This document shows positions 15,885-23,770 of a stretch of 50,901 bases of DNA, one piece after another; position 1 is the stretch's first letter, and every line of letters begins with the position of its first letter. Both the position numbers and the translations under genes were made by a program. A model generated the notes under the pieces. That model ran no database searches, was not told the DNA's origin, and worked only from the letters and a program-made list of their open reading frames with translations. This stretch comes from Halovulum marinum (GTDB lineage: Bacteria; Pseudomonadota; Alphaproteobacteria; Rhodobacterales; Rhodobacteraceae). The stretch covers positions 1 through 50,901 of the forward strand of contig NZ_WIND01000024.1 in the NCBI RefSeq assembly GCF_009697225.1. Reading direction: 5' to 3'.

Positions 15885-17197
15885 TCATCGTCGATACCGC
15901 GCTTGCCAAACGCGCCGAGGAGGGCCGCCCGGTCCGCGTCGGCCTGATCGGCGCCGGCTTCATGGGCCGGGGCATCGCCAACCAGATCGTCAACTCGGTG
16001 CCCGGCATGGCGCTGGTCGCGATTTCCAACCGCAATGTCGCCGGCGCCCGCCGCGCCTATGACGAGGCCGGGGCGGGGGCCGGGGCCGGGGCAGGCGATC
16101 TGGTCGAGGTGACCACCCAGGACGCGCTGGAAGACGCGATCCGCGCCGGGAAGCCTGCGATCACCGGGGATGCGATGCTGCTGGCCCGCGCCGACAATAT
16201 CGACGTGCTGATCGAGGCCACCGGCGCGATCGGGTTCTCGGCCGAGGTGGTGCTCGAGGCGATCGCCCACGGCAACCACATGGTGCTGATGAACGCCGAG
16301 CTTGACGGCACCGTCGGCGCGATCCTCAAGCACAAGGCGGACCGGGCCGGGGTGATCCTGACCGGCTGCGACGGCGACCAGCCCGGGGTGCAGATGAACC
16401 TGTGGCGGTTCGTGAAGTCGATCGGCCTGACGCCGCTGGTCTGCGGCAACATCAAGGGCCTGCAGGACCCGTACCGCAACCCCACCACGCAGGAGGCGTT
16501 CGCGAAACAGTGGGGCCAGAAGCCGCACATGGTGACCAGCTTCGCCGACGGCTCGAAGATCTCGTTCGAGCAGGCGATCGTCGCCAACGCCACCGGCATG
16601 AGCGTCTCGAAACGCGGCATGATCGGGCGCGACCACCGCGGCCATGTGGACGAGCTGACGAAGATCTACGACATCGACGCGTTGAAGGCCGCGGGCGGCA
16701 TCGTCGACTATGTGGTCGGCAGCCAGCCGGGGCCGGGGATCTATGTGCTGGGCACGCTCGAGGATCCGAAGCAGCGGCACTACCTGAACCTCTACAAGCT
16801 GGGCGAGGGGCCGCTCTATTCGTTCTACACGCCCTATCACCTGTGCCATTTCGAGGTGCCGCTGTCGGCGGCCCGCGTGGCGCTGTTCGGCGACGTGGTG
16901 ATGGCCCCCGCCGGCGCGCCGAGGGTCGAGGTCGTGGCCACCGCCAAGACCGACCTGAAGGCCGGCGACACGCTGGACGGCATCGGCTGGTACATGACCT
17001 ATGGCGAGGCCGAGAACGCCGACGTCGCCCGCGCCGAGCGGCTGCTGCCGATGGGCGTGGCCGAGGGCTGCCGCCTGCGCCATGACGTGCCCCGCGACAG
17101 GACCCTGACCTATGACGACGTCGAGCTGCCCGAGGGCCGGCTGATCGACCGCCTGCGGGCCGAGCAGGACGCGCATTTCCACGCGCGGGGTGGGTGA
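15881..17197 (+). CDS. NAD(P)-dependent oxidoreductase with C-terminal SAF domain
   Basis: 438 residues. VGLIGAGFMGRGIANQIV near residue 20 is a Rossmann nucleotide-binding start like that of homoserine dehydrogenase, and IEATGAIGFSAEVVLEAI follows. The C-terminal part, EVVATAKTDLKAGDTLDGIGW, is a SAF-domain signature. The reaction is not established for this family as far as I know. The overlap with the epimerase homologue suggests a shared nucleotide-sugar pathway. A short Gly-Ala repeat (GAGAGAGAG) at about 63-71, coded by 6-nt units, interrupts the Rossmann domain and is probably a variable loop. Confidence 0.75.
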   Translation: MIIVDTALAKRAEEGRPVRVGLIGAGFMGRGIANQIVNSVPGMALVAISNRNVAGARRAYDEAGAGAGAGAGDLVEVTTQDALEDAIRAGKPAITGDAMLLARADNIDVLIEATGAIGFSAEVVLEAIAHGNHMVLMNAELDGTVGAILKHKADRAGVILTGCDGDQPGVQMNLWRFVKSIGLTPLVCGNIKGLQDPYRNPTTQEAFAKQWGQKPHMVTSFADGSKISFEQAIVANATGMSVSKRGMIGRDHRGHVDELTKIYDIDALKAAGGIVDYVVGSQPGPGIYVLGTLEDPKQRHYLNLYKLGEGPLYSFYTPYHLCHFEVPLSAARVALFGDVVMAPAGAPRVEVVATAKTDLKAGDTLDGIGWYMTYGEAENADVARAERLLPMGVAEGCRLRHDVPRDRTLTYDDVELPEGRLIDRLRAEQDAHFHARGG

Positions 17198-17248
17198 AGT
17201 GAAGCGATTTCCGGTTTATGCTGCGCTGCGGAAAACGGAAGGGTGCGG

Positions 17249-17869
17249 ATGGAAGGCGACGTGAACGACACTCCGGAAACCGGATCGCCCGCGATGCCGG
17301 CTGCCGCGGCCGAGGCGGCGGACGCCGCGCCCCGGGGCGCGGCGCTGATCCGGCAGATGGGGCTGCTTGCCGTGCTGCGCGAGGATCTGCGCACCCATCA
17401 GGGCGCGCTCTCGCGGCCCGGGCTGCAGACGCTGTGGAACTACCGCATCGGCACCTGGGCCGGCACGCTGCCGCCGGGGCTGCGGCAGCTGGCGGGGCTG
17501 GTCTATTTCCTGGGCCACCGCTTCTGCCGCAACGTCTACGGCATCGAGCTGTTTCGCACCGCGCGCATCGGCCGGCGCTTCCTGATCGGCCACCAGCACG
17601 GCATCGTCATCCACCAGTACGCCAGCATCGGCGACGACTGTTCGGTGCGCCAGGGCGTGACCTTCGGCATCGGCACCGAATGGGTGCCGGGGCAGGGGCC
17701 GGTGATCGGCAACAACGTCTCGTTCGCGCCCGGCGCCATCGTCATCGGCAACGTGCGCATCGGCGACAATGTCAGCGTCGGGCCGAACTGCGTGGTATCC
17801 ACGGACGTGCCCGCCGACCGCTCGCTGTTCATTCCGCCGCCGCGGGTGATCCCGCGCGAACCCGGCTGA
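17249..17869 (+). CDS. Serine acetyltransferase-like hexapeptide acyltransferase
   Basis: 206 residues. The C-terminal half is a left-handed beta-helix of hexapeptide repeats (IGRRFLIGHQHGIVIHQYASIGDD, broken here as IGRRFLIGHQ then HGIVIHQYASIG, and later VIGNNVSFAPGAIVIG). The H-x-x-A pattern in GIVIHQYA resembles CysE/EpsC-type serine acetyltransferases, which in polysaccharide loci often acylate sugars instead. The neighbours downstream are an ACP, a reductase and an acyl ligase, so the donor may be an acyl-ACP rather than acetyl-CoA. ATG 17249 is preferred over GTG 17243 because of spacing from GGAAGG. Confidence 0.78.
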   Translation: MEGDVNDTPETGSPAMPAAAAEAADAAPRGAALIRQMGLLAVLREDLRTHQGALSRPGLQTLWNYRIGTWAGTLPPGLRQLAGLVYFLGHRFCRNVYGIELFRTARIGRRFLIGHQHGIVIHQYASIGDDCSVRQGVTFGIGTEWVPGQGPVIGNNVSFAPGAIVIGNVRIGDNVSVGPNCVVSTDVPADRSLFIPPPRVIPREPG

Positions 17870-17900
17870 GCCTTTCATTCATGTTCCGAGGAGTATGCCC

Positions 17901-18230
17901 ATGTCCCTGACCTACGAGACCGCCCTGAGCGCGATGGAAAGCGCCGTCGACGAGATGAACCTGTCCCTGCCGCAGGAAAAACGGCTGTCCACGGACCCGG
18001 ACGCGGTGCTGTTCGGCCCCGGCAGCCAGCTCGATTCGGTGGGGCTGGTGAACCTGGTGATGGCCGCCGAGCAGCATCTGGGCGACGCCACCGGCGCGGA
18101 CCTCGTGCTGGCCTCGGAGGCGGCGATGTCGCGCAAGCGCAGCCCGTACCGCAGCCTGCGCGCGCTGGCCGAATACGCGGTCGAGGTCGCCGGCGCGGAC
18201 GGCACCGGAGAGCAGGCCGCCACCGCATGA
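17901..18230 (+). CDS. Acyl carrier protein
   Basis: 109 residues, acidic. LDSVGLVNLVMAAEQHLG holds the phosphopantetheine attachment serine (DS, about residue 46), and the following helix matches ACP helix II. The start at 17901 has GAGGAG 8 nt upstream; ATG 17895 is too close to it. A dedicated ACP overlapping (ATGA) a FabG-like reductase and just before an acyl-AMP ligase points to a small acyl-activation unit separate from primary fatty acid synthesis. Confidence 0.8.
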   Translation: MSLTYETALSAMESAVDEMNLSLPQEKRLSTDPDAVLFGPGSQLDSVGLVNLVMAAEQHLGDATGADLVLASEAAMSRKRSPYRSLRALAEYAVEVAGADGTGEQAATA

Positions 18231-18958
18231 CCGCCACCCCGATGACCGAAGCCCCGATGACCGAGAACCGCGTGATCGCCATCACCGGCACCCGCAAGGG
18301 GATCGGGCGCTTCCTGGTGGAGCAGTACCTGGAGCGCGGCTGGACCGTGGTCGGCTGCGCCCGCGGCGCCGCCGACATCGACGACAGCCGCTACACCCAT
18401 TTCGAGCTGGACGTGGCCGACGAGCGCGCCGTGGCCTCGATGCTGCGCCAGGTGGGCCGTGCGCACGGGCGGCTGGACGCGCTGCTGAACAACGCCGGCA
18501 TCGCCTCGATGAACCATGCGCTGCTGACGCCGGGCTCGACCATGCAGCGGGTGTTCGCCACCAACGTCTACGGCACGTTCTATTTCTGCCGCGAGGCGGC
18601 CAAGCTGATGGGCCGCCGCAAGACCGGGCGCATCGTCAACTTCGCCACCGTGGCCACGCCCCTGAAGCTGGAGGGCGAGGCGGTCTATGCCGCCTCCAAG
18701 GCCGCCGTGGTGTCGCTGACCGAGGTGCTGGCGCGCGAGCTGGCGCCGTTCGGCATCACCGTCAACGCCGTCGGCCCGACGCCGGTGCCGACCGACCTGG
18801 TGGGCTCGGTCCCGCAGGAGAAGATGGACGCGCTGATCGCCCGCCAGGCGATCCCGCGCTACGGCACCATGCAGGACGTGCTGAACGTGTGCGATTTCTA
18901 CCTGCGGCCCGGGTCCGATTTCGTCACCGGCCAGACGCTGTACCTGGGCGGGGTCTAG
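18227..18958 (+). CDS. Short-chain dehydrogenase/reductase (FabG-like)
   Basis: 243 residues. ITGTRKGIGRFL (TGxxxGxG) binds NAD(P), NNAG at about 90 and YAASK (YxxxK) form the classic SDR active site, and the C-terminal FVTGQTLYLGGV resembles 3-oxoacyl-ACP reductases. The likely job is reducing a 3-oxoacyl group on the neighbouring ACP. The N-terminus has three in-frame ATGs in a 15-nt repeat (MTATP-MTEAP-MTEN); the first overlaps the ACP stop by 4 nt. Confidence 0.85.
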   Translation: MTATPMTEAPMTENRVIAITGTRKGIGRFLVEQYLERGWTVVGCARGAADIDDSRYTHFELDVADERAVASMLRQVGRAHGRLDALLNNAGIASMNHALLTPGSTMQRVFATNVYGTFYFCREAAKLMGRRKTGRIVNFATVATPLKLEGEAVYAASKAAVVSLTEVLARELAPFGITVNAVGPTPVPTDLVGSVPQEKMDALIARQAIPRYGTMQDVLNVCDFYLRPGSDFVTGQTLYLGGV

Positions 18959-18963
18959 GACCG

Positions 18964-20325
18964 ATGGCGACCGGCTTCCTGCTGGCGCGGTTCGCGGCGG
19001 CCGGCGACAAGACCGCCTTCGTCGAGGCCGACGGCAGCCGGGAAAGCTATGCCGGGCTGCTGGCGCGGATCGAGGCCGCCGGCGCGGCGCTGGATGCCGC
19101 GGGCGTGCGCCCCGGCGCCGCGGTGCAGCTGCGCGGCGATTTCGGCGCCGCCGCCACGGCGTTCCTGCTGGCGCTCTGGGCGCGGGGCGCGGCGGTGATC
19201 CCGGTGGCCCCGGTCAGCTTCGAGAAGGCCGGGGAATTTGCGCAGGTGGGGCAGGCGGAATGGATCGTGGACGCCGCCAGCGGGGCCGCCAGCGGGGCCA
19301 TCGCCCCGGGGCCGGGCAGTTCGGAGCATCCGCTCTACGACGATCTGCGGCGCCGCGGCGTGCCGGGGCTGGTGATCTTCTCCTCGGGAACCACCGGCGC
19401 CTCCAAGGGCGCGGTGCACGACGCCACCCGGCTGCTGTCGAAATTCGAGGGCCCGGGCAAGGATTTCCGCACGCTGGCCTTCCTGCTGTTCGACCATATT
19501 GCCGGCGTGGACACGCTGCTGTACTGCCTGTCGAACGCGTCCACCATCGTCTGCCCGGCGGAACGCACGCCCGAGGCGATCTGCCGCCTGATCGCCGCCG
19601 AGGCCGTCGAGGTGCTGCCCACGGCGCCCTCGTTCCTGAACCTGATGCTGCTGTCGGGCGCGCAGCAGGCGCATGACCTGTCGAGCCTGAAGATCGTCAC
19701 CTACGGCGCCGAGATGATGCCGCAGGCGCTGCTGGAGCGGGTGGCGGCGGCGCTTCCGCAGGCGCGGCTGGTGCAGAAATACGGCACCTCGGAGATCGGC
19801 GCGCTGCGCTCGAGATCGGAAGGCAGTGCCTCGCGCTGGATCCGGATCGGCGGCCATGAAGACGGACGGGGCGCGGAATGGCGCGTCGTCGACGGGCTGC
19901 TGGAGGTCAGGACCGGCACCGCGATGCTGGGCTATCTGAACGCGCCGTCGCCGTTCACCGATGACGGCTGGTACCGCACCGGCGACCGGGTCGAGGTGAA
20001 GGGCGACATGGTGCGCTTTCTGGGCCGCGACAGCGACGTGATCAACGTCGGCGGGCAGAAGGTGTTTCCGGCCGAGGTCGAGGCCGAGATCGCCCGCCTG
20101 GACGGCGTCGCCGAGGTCGCGGTCAGCGGCAGCGCGCACCCGATCCTGGGCGCGGTGGTGACGGCGCGGGTGCGGATGACCGACCCGGGCGCGGCCCCGG
20201 CGGCGGTGCGCACCGCCATCCGCCGGGGCCTGGCCGGACGGCTGGAGCCCTACAAGATCCCGCAGAAGATCGAGGTCACCGACCAGCCGCTGGTGACGGA
20301 CCGGTTCAAGCAGCGCCGGGGCTGA
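18964..20325 (+). CDS. Class I adenylate-forming acyl ligase (acyl-CoA/acyl-ACP synthetase-like)
   Basis: 453 residues, somewhat shorter than typical. FSSGTTGASKGAVHD (about 140-154) is the AMP-binding P-loop, QKYGTSEIG the adenine motif, GWYRTGDRVEVKG the hinge-region motif, and TDRFKQRRG at the extreme end carries the catalytic lysine. It should activate a carboxylic acid as an adenylate and load it, most simply on the ACP at 17901. The start lies 5 nt after the SDR stop, so the two are one operon. The acid is unknown. Confidence 0.85.
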   Translation: MATGFLLARFAAAGDKTAFVEADGSRESYAGLLARIEAAGAALDAAGVRPGAAVQLRGDFGAAATAFLLALWARGAAVIPVAPVSFEKAGEFAQVGQAEWIVDAASGAASGAIAPGPGSSEHPLYDDLRRRGVPGLVIFSSGTTGASKGAVHDATRLLSKFEGPGKDFRTLAFLLFDHIAGVDTLLYCLSNASTIVCPAERTPEAICRLIAAEAVEVLPTAPSFLNLMLLSGAQQAHDLSSLKIVTYGAEMMPQALLERVAAALPQARLVQKYGTSEIGALRSRSEGSASRWIRIGGHEDGRGAEWRVVDGLLEVRTGTAMLGYLNAPSPFTDDGWYRTGDRVEVKGDMVRFLGRDSDVINVGGQKVFPAEVEAEIARLDGVAEVAVSGSAHPILGAVVTARVRMTDPGAAPAAVRTAIRRGLAGRLEPYKIPQKIEVTDQPLVTDRFKQRRG

Positions 20326-20337
20326 GCCCCGGACACC

Positions 20338-21237
20338 TCAGCGGTGCGAGGGCGCGACCAGGCCCATGGGGCGCGACAGCGCATCCTTCAGGGTGCGGCC
20401 CAGGACCCGCAGCCGGCCCTTCTGATACCGCTGTGCCAGCGCCTTCAGGTCGCTTGCCTGGATCTGGCCCCGATAGCCCAGCTCTTCCGACAGGGCGATG
20501 ATCTCGGGGTGGCGGCGAATGGTCCTGAAGTCGATCGCCTGCGCGGTCTTGTGGTGGAACCGGTCGATCTTGCGCTGCGGCGCGGTCTCGATCTCGGGGC
20601 GCGGCGGCAGGCCGAGAAAGTCGAGCAGCCCGGTCAACGCCTCGCGTTGCTTCAGCAGGTCCTCGAAACGGGCGCGGTGATAGCCTCCGGGCGGCGACAG
20701 GTCCTGCTGCTCCAGACCGAAGCGGTGCACCTCGTACCAGTAGAACAGGTTTTTCTCGAACGGCGACAGGCGGTCCCAGCGGTCGGCGTAGCTGTGCAGC
20801 CTGACCCCGGCGTCGCCCGGCGTCGGGGCGATCGCGTCGCGGATGTCCGCGCGCCGGTCGGGCATGTACCAGTGGTGCGTGACCAGCGAGGCCGCGACCC
20901 GCGCCGGGTTCCGGGTGACCTGCACAAGCCGCAGCCGGTCGCCGAAACGCTGCCGCAGCAGCGGCGCCATGGCGAAGGCCGGAAAGCCCAGTTCGACATA
21001 GCTTTTGCCGCTGGCGAGGACCTGGTCGATATCGCCGAAATGGGCCTGCAGCCGGGGGTTTTCGGCCAGGCGGGCCAGCCGGTCGGGGTTCCGCAGGCAG
21101 TGCCGGGGATCGTAGAGATAGCCCATCGGCTCGTGCTCGGCATGAACCAGGTCCGGATAGCAGGAGGCCAGGGTCTGGTGCAGCCACTGCGTGCCGGACC
21201 GGGCGGTGGTGATCAGAAAAACAACTTTAGAGTTCAA
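20338..21237 (-). CDS. Sulfotransferase family protein (third)
   Basis: 299 residues. FLITTARSGTQWLHQTL (about 7-23) is a PAPS-binding loop, and VQVTRNPARVAASLVTHHW (about 104-122) is a 3'-phosphate-type motif. It is a different subfamily from the two sulfotransferases near the left end, and it may modify another sugar or lipid. The start is TTG at 21237: an in-frame stop lies just upstream and GGGG occurs about 7 nt before it, so a non-ATG start is required. It converges on the acyl ligase with only 12 bp between stops. Confidence 0.78.
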   Translation of the reverse strand: MNSKVVFLITTARSGTQWLHQTLASCYPDLVHAEHEPMGYLYDPRHCLRNPDRLARLAENPRLQAHFGDIDQVLASGKSYVELGFPAFAMAPLLRQRFGDRLRLVQVTRNPARVAASLVTHHWYMPDRRADIRDAIAPTPGDAGVRLHSYADRWDRLSPFEKNLFYWYEVHRFGLEQQDLSPPGGYHRARFEDLLKQREALTGLLDFLGLPPRPEIETAPQRKIDRFHHKTAQAIDFRTIRRHPEIIALSEELGYRGQIQASDLKALAQRYQKGRLRVLGRTLKDALSRPMGLVAPSHR

Positions 21238-21281
21238 GGCACACTACCCCATTGTACACTTACACAACACATTGCAACATT

Positions 21282-21302
21282 CAGATACTAACACGGTATC
21301 TG
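21282..21302. promoter_or_regulatory. Inverted repeat in the AT-rich divergent gap
   Basis: CAGATAC (21282-21288) and GTATCTG (21296-21302) form perfect 7-nt arms around TAACACG. It sits in an AT-rich gap (21238-21387) between the divergent sulfotransferase and small membrane protein, a likely operator position. A TACAAT at 21256-21251 on the minus strand could be a -10 element, but its possible -35 is only 15 bp away. Confidence 0.45.
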
Positions 21303-21387
21303 TAAAGCGTCGCCCCTGCTGCGGGACAAATGCCGTTTTCAACCGCAAAGCGTGAGAAACGCCGCGACGCCGGCGACTGCGGCCGTT

Positions 21388-21801
21388 ATGTTGGTGGCGG
21401 GGCGCGATCAGGGGAGATCCGGGATCACACGGCATTCAGCCTGGGTGGCGACACGCACAAGCGTGCTCTATCTGCTGGGCGCGGGACTGTTCGTCTTTGC
21501 GTATTCGGCGCTGGCGGCGGGGATGACCCTGTTGCCCCTGCCGGAAGAGATCCGGACGAATCTGTCCGAAAGCGGCGCGAACTGGGCCGGTCTTTCGGAA
21601 AATCTTCCCTATCAACTTCTCATCCACCTGGCCGCCGGTTTTCTGTTCGGGATTCTGGTCACCGTCTATGCCGTGATTTCGTGGCCGGTGATCGCGTTTT
21701 CTGGCGCGACCCGGCGGGTCCTGAGGCGCGCGACCGCCCTCTATGCGGTGGTGGTCGCGGTCAACATGGCGCTGGTCGCGGCGCTGGTTGCGGCCGGCTA
21801 G
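21388..21801 (+). CDS. Small membrane protein of unknown function
   Basis: About 137 residues with three probable membrane segments (VLYLLGAGLFVFAYSALAAG, LLIHLAAGFLFGILVTVYAV and ALYAVVVAVNMALVAALVAA). I do not recognise the family. The start is uncertain: GTG 21352, ATG 21388 and a GTG near 21445 all lie upstream of the first membrane segment. Codon use is less GC3-biased than in the neighbours. Location among glycan genes does not by itself define a function. Confidence 0.5.
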   Translation: MLVAGRDQGRSGITRHSAWVATRTSVLYLLGAGLFVFAYSALAAGMTLLPLPEEIRTNLSESGANWAGLSENLPYQLLIHLAAGFLFGILVTVYAVISWPVIAFSGATRRVLRRATALYAVVVAVNMALVAALVAAG

Positions 21802-21818
21802 GGCCGGCCGGCCGGCCC
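21801..21818. terminator. GC palindrome between convergent genes
   Basis: Perfect 18-bp palindrome GGGCCGGCCGGCCGGCCC starting in the stop codon of the membrane protein and ending next to the stop of the SDR on the other strand. It could act as a bidirectional, U-poor terminator. Confidence 0.5.
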
Positions 21819-21819
21819 C

Positions 21820-22896
21820 TCAGGCGGGGACGGCGCCCACACGGCGGAAGTTCTCGTCCAGCCGGTTTTCGGCCACCAGTGCCTCCAGTTGTGCCAGGCG
21901 CTTGTACTTGCGGCCCTCGAAGTCGTCGACGGTCAGCTTTGCCGCCTTCACCGCCTCGTACAGCTGCCGGGCGCCGCGAATCGCGTCCCATTCGGGACGG
22001 AAGCCGGGGATCGCCTTCTCGATCTTGGCCGAGCTGACCCGGTAGGAGCGGTTGTCGGGCCCGGCGTCGGCGGCGTAGTCGATTTCCGAATTAGGCACCG
22101 TCTCGGCGACGATCTGCGCCAGCTCGCGGATCTGGTAGTTGTTCTCGGTCCGGCAGACGTTGAACGCCTCGCCCCGGATCGCGTCGGCGTCGGCCTCCAG
22201 CGCCGCCAGGAAGGCGCGGGCCATGTCCTCGACGTGGATGATCGGCCGCCAGGGCGTGCCGTCGGACATCATCAGGATCTTTCCGGAGGTGTAGGCGTGC
22301 GCGATCAGGTTGTTCAGCACGATGTCGAAGCGCATCCGCGGGCTGACGCCGTAGGCGGTGGCGAAGCGCAGGAACACCGGGCAGAAATCCTGATCCGCCA
22401 GCGGCTTCAGGTCGCGCTCGGCCAGCACCTTGGAGCGGCCGTAGTCGGTCTGCGGGTTCAGCGCCCCGGTCTCGTCGATCATGCCGTCGCCGGCCTTGCC
22501 GTAGTTCGAGCAGGACGAGGCGAAGACGAAGCGCGGCACGCCGGCGGCCCTGGCGCATTTCGCCACGTGGATCGTGCCCTCGTGGTTGATCTGCTGCGTC
22601 AGGCCCGGGCGCAGCTTGCCCAGCGGGTCGTTGGACAGCGCCGCCAGGTGGATCACCCCGTCGAACCCTTCCAGGTCGGCGGGGGTCAGGTCGCGGATGT
22701 CCTTGCCGATGTTCGGCACGTCCGGAACCGCCCCGCCGGGGGCGAAGTCGGCGCGGTCAAAGAGATTGATATCGCACCCAGTCACCCGGATGCCCGCCGC
22801 GGCCAATACCGGCACCGTCACCGACCCGACGTAGCCCTGATGCCCCGTCACCAGCACGCGTTTCGTCTTCCCAGGTTGCCCACGGTCGGTTGCCAT
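21820..22896 (-). CDS. NAD-dependent epimerase/dehydratase (extended SDR)
   Basis: 358 residues. VLVTGHQGYVGS (14-25) is the Rossmann start, FASSCSNYG the active-site serine region, and DYGRSKVLAE holds YxxxK. The TDE motif of sugar-nucleotide 4,6-dehydratases is absent, so it is more probably an epimerase or reductase. It follows the glucose-1-phosphate cytidylyltransferase gene directly (its ATG lies inside that gene), so a CDP-sugar is the likely substrate. GAGGAG occurs 11 nt before the start. Confidence 0.82.
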   Translation of the reverse strand: MATDRGQPGKTKRVLVTGHQGYVGSVTVPVLAAAGIRVTGCDINLFDRADFAPGGAVPDVPNIGKDIRDLTPADLEGFDGVIHLAALSNDPLGKLRPGLTQQINHEGTIHVAKCARAAGVPRFVFASSCSNYGKAGDGMIDETGALNPQTDYGRSKVLAERDLKPLADQDFCPVFLRFATAYGVSPRMRFDIVLNNLIAHAYTSGKILMMSDGTPWRPIIHVEDMARAFLAALEADADAIRGEAFNVCRTENNYQIRELAQIVAETVPNSEIDYAADAGPDNRSYRVSSAKIEKAIPGFRPEWDAIRGARQLYEAVKAAKLTVDDFEGRKYKRLAQLEALVAENRLDENFRRVGAVPA

Positions 22897-23668
22897 TCTT
22901 CCACATCTCCTCGAGTCGGCGCTTGTCCGCCAGATGATCCATGCAATACCAGAAGCCGGGATGGCGGTAGGCCATCAGCTGTCCCATTTCCATCAGCCGG
23001 GGCAGCGGGCCGTTCTCCCACATGATCTCGTCGCCGTTGACGTCGGCCACCGCGTCGAACGCCTCCGGCTCGATCACGAAGAAGCCGCCGTTGATCCAGT
23101 CCATCGCGGTCTCGGGCTTCTCCTGGAAGCCCTGGACCAGCCCGTCCTCGCGCACCGCCAGGTGCCCGAAGGTGGTCAGCGGGCGCACCATGGTCATGGT
23201 CACCAGCTTGCCGTGCGCGCGGTGGAACTCCATCAGCGCCTTCAGATCGACGTTGGACACGCCGTCGCCATAGGTCAGCATGAAGGTCTCGCCGCCCAGA
23301 TAGGGCCGCAGCCGGGCCAGGCGGCCGCCGGTCATGGTGTCCTCGCCGGTGTCGATCAGGTCGACCACCCAGGGCGGCCGCGGCTCGTTGTCGGCGCCGT
23401 TCAGCGCCGGCTGGCCGAACAGCTCGCGCTGGCCGAAGTCGACCCGCAGGTTGCCGGAATACTGGCACAGGTCGGCGATGTACTTCTTGATCAGATCGCC
23501 CATGTAGCCGAGCGCCAGCACGAACTCGTGGTGCCCGTGGGCCGAGTAGTGCTGCATGATGTGCCACAGGATCGGCCGGTTGCCGATCTCGACCAGGGGC
23601 TTGGGCCGCACCCGTGTTTCCTCGATCAGCCGCGAGCCCTTGCCCCCGGCGAAAATCGCTACCTTCAC
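22757..23668 (-). CDS. rfbF: Glucose-1-phosphate cytidylyltransferase
   Basis: 303 residues from a GTG start with GGGGGAG 6 nt upstream. KVAIFAGGKGSRLIEETRV is the signature nucleotidyltransferase loop; RPKPLVEIGNRPILWHIM, YGDGVSNVD, NGGFFVIEP and FWYCMD match RfbF, which makes CDP-glucose from CTP and glucose-1-phosphate for CDP-dideoxy and branched sugars. RfbF normally ends soon after the PWATWE segment; here the frame runs on about 45 residues and overlaps the next gene by 140 nt. No CDP-glucose 4,6-dehydratase is seen in the window. Confidence 0.9.
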   Translation of the reverse strand: MKVAIFAGGKGSRLIEETRVRPKPLVEIGNRPILWHIMQHYSAHGHHEFVLALGYMGDLIKKYIADLCQYSGNLRVDFGQRELFGQPALNGADNEPRPPWVVDLIDTGEDTMTGGRLARLRPYLGGETFMLTYGDGVSNVDLKALMEFHRAHGKLVTMTMVRPLTTFGHLAVREDGLVQGFQEKPETAMDWINGGFFVIEPEAFDAVADVNGDEIMWENGPLPRLMEMGQLMAYRHPGFWYCMDHLADKRRLEEMWKNGNRPWATWEDETRAGDGASGLRRVGDGAGIGRGGHPGDWVRYQSL

Positions 23669-23770
23669 TGTCGCTCTCCCCCACCAGACGGCGCTGTCCA
23701 CACACTAGCTTTCCGCGGGCGGCCGCGCCACGCCACCGGACCGAAGATTAGGCCGGATTTGTGACAAAAT

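Noticed and set aside
21820-22896. Candidate CDP-glucose 4,6-dehydratase
   Set aside because: The SSCSNYG active-site region lacks the Asp-Glu pair of dehydratases.
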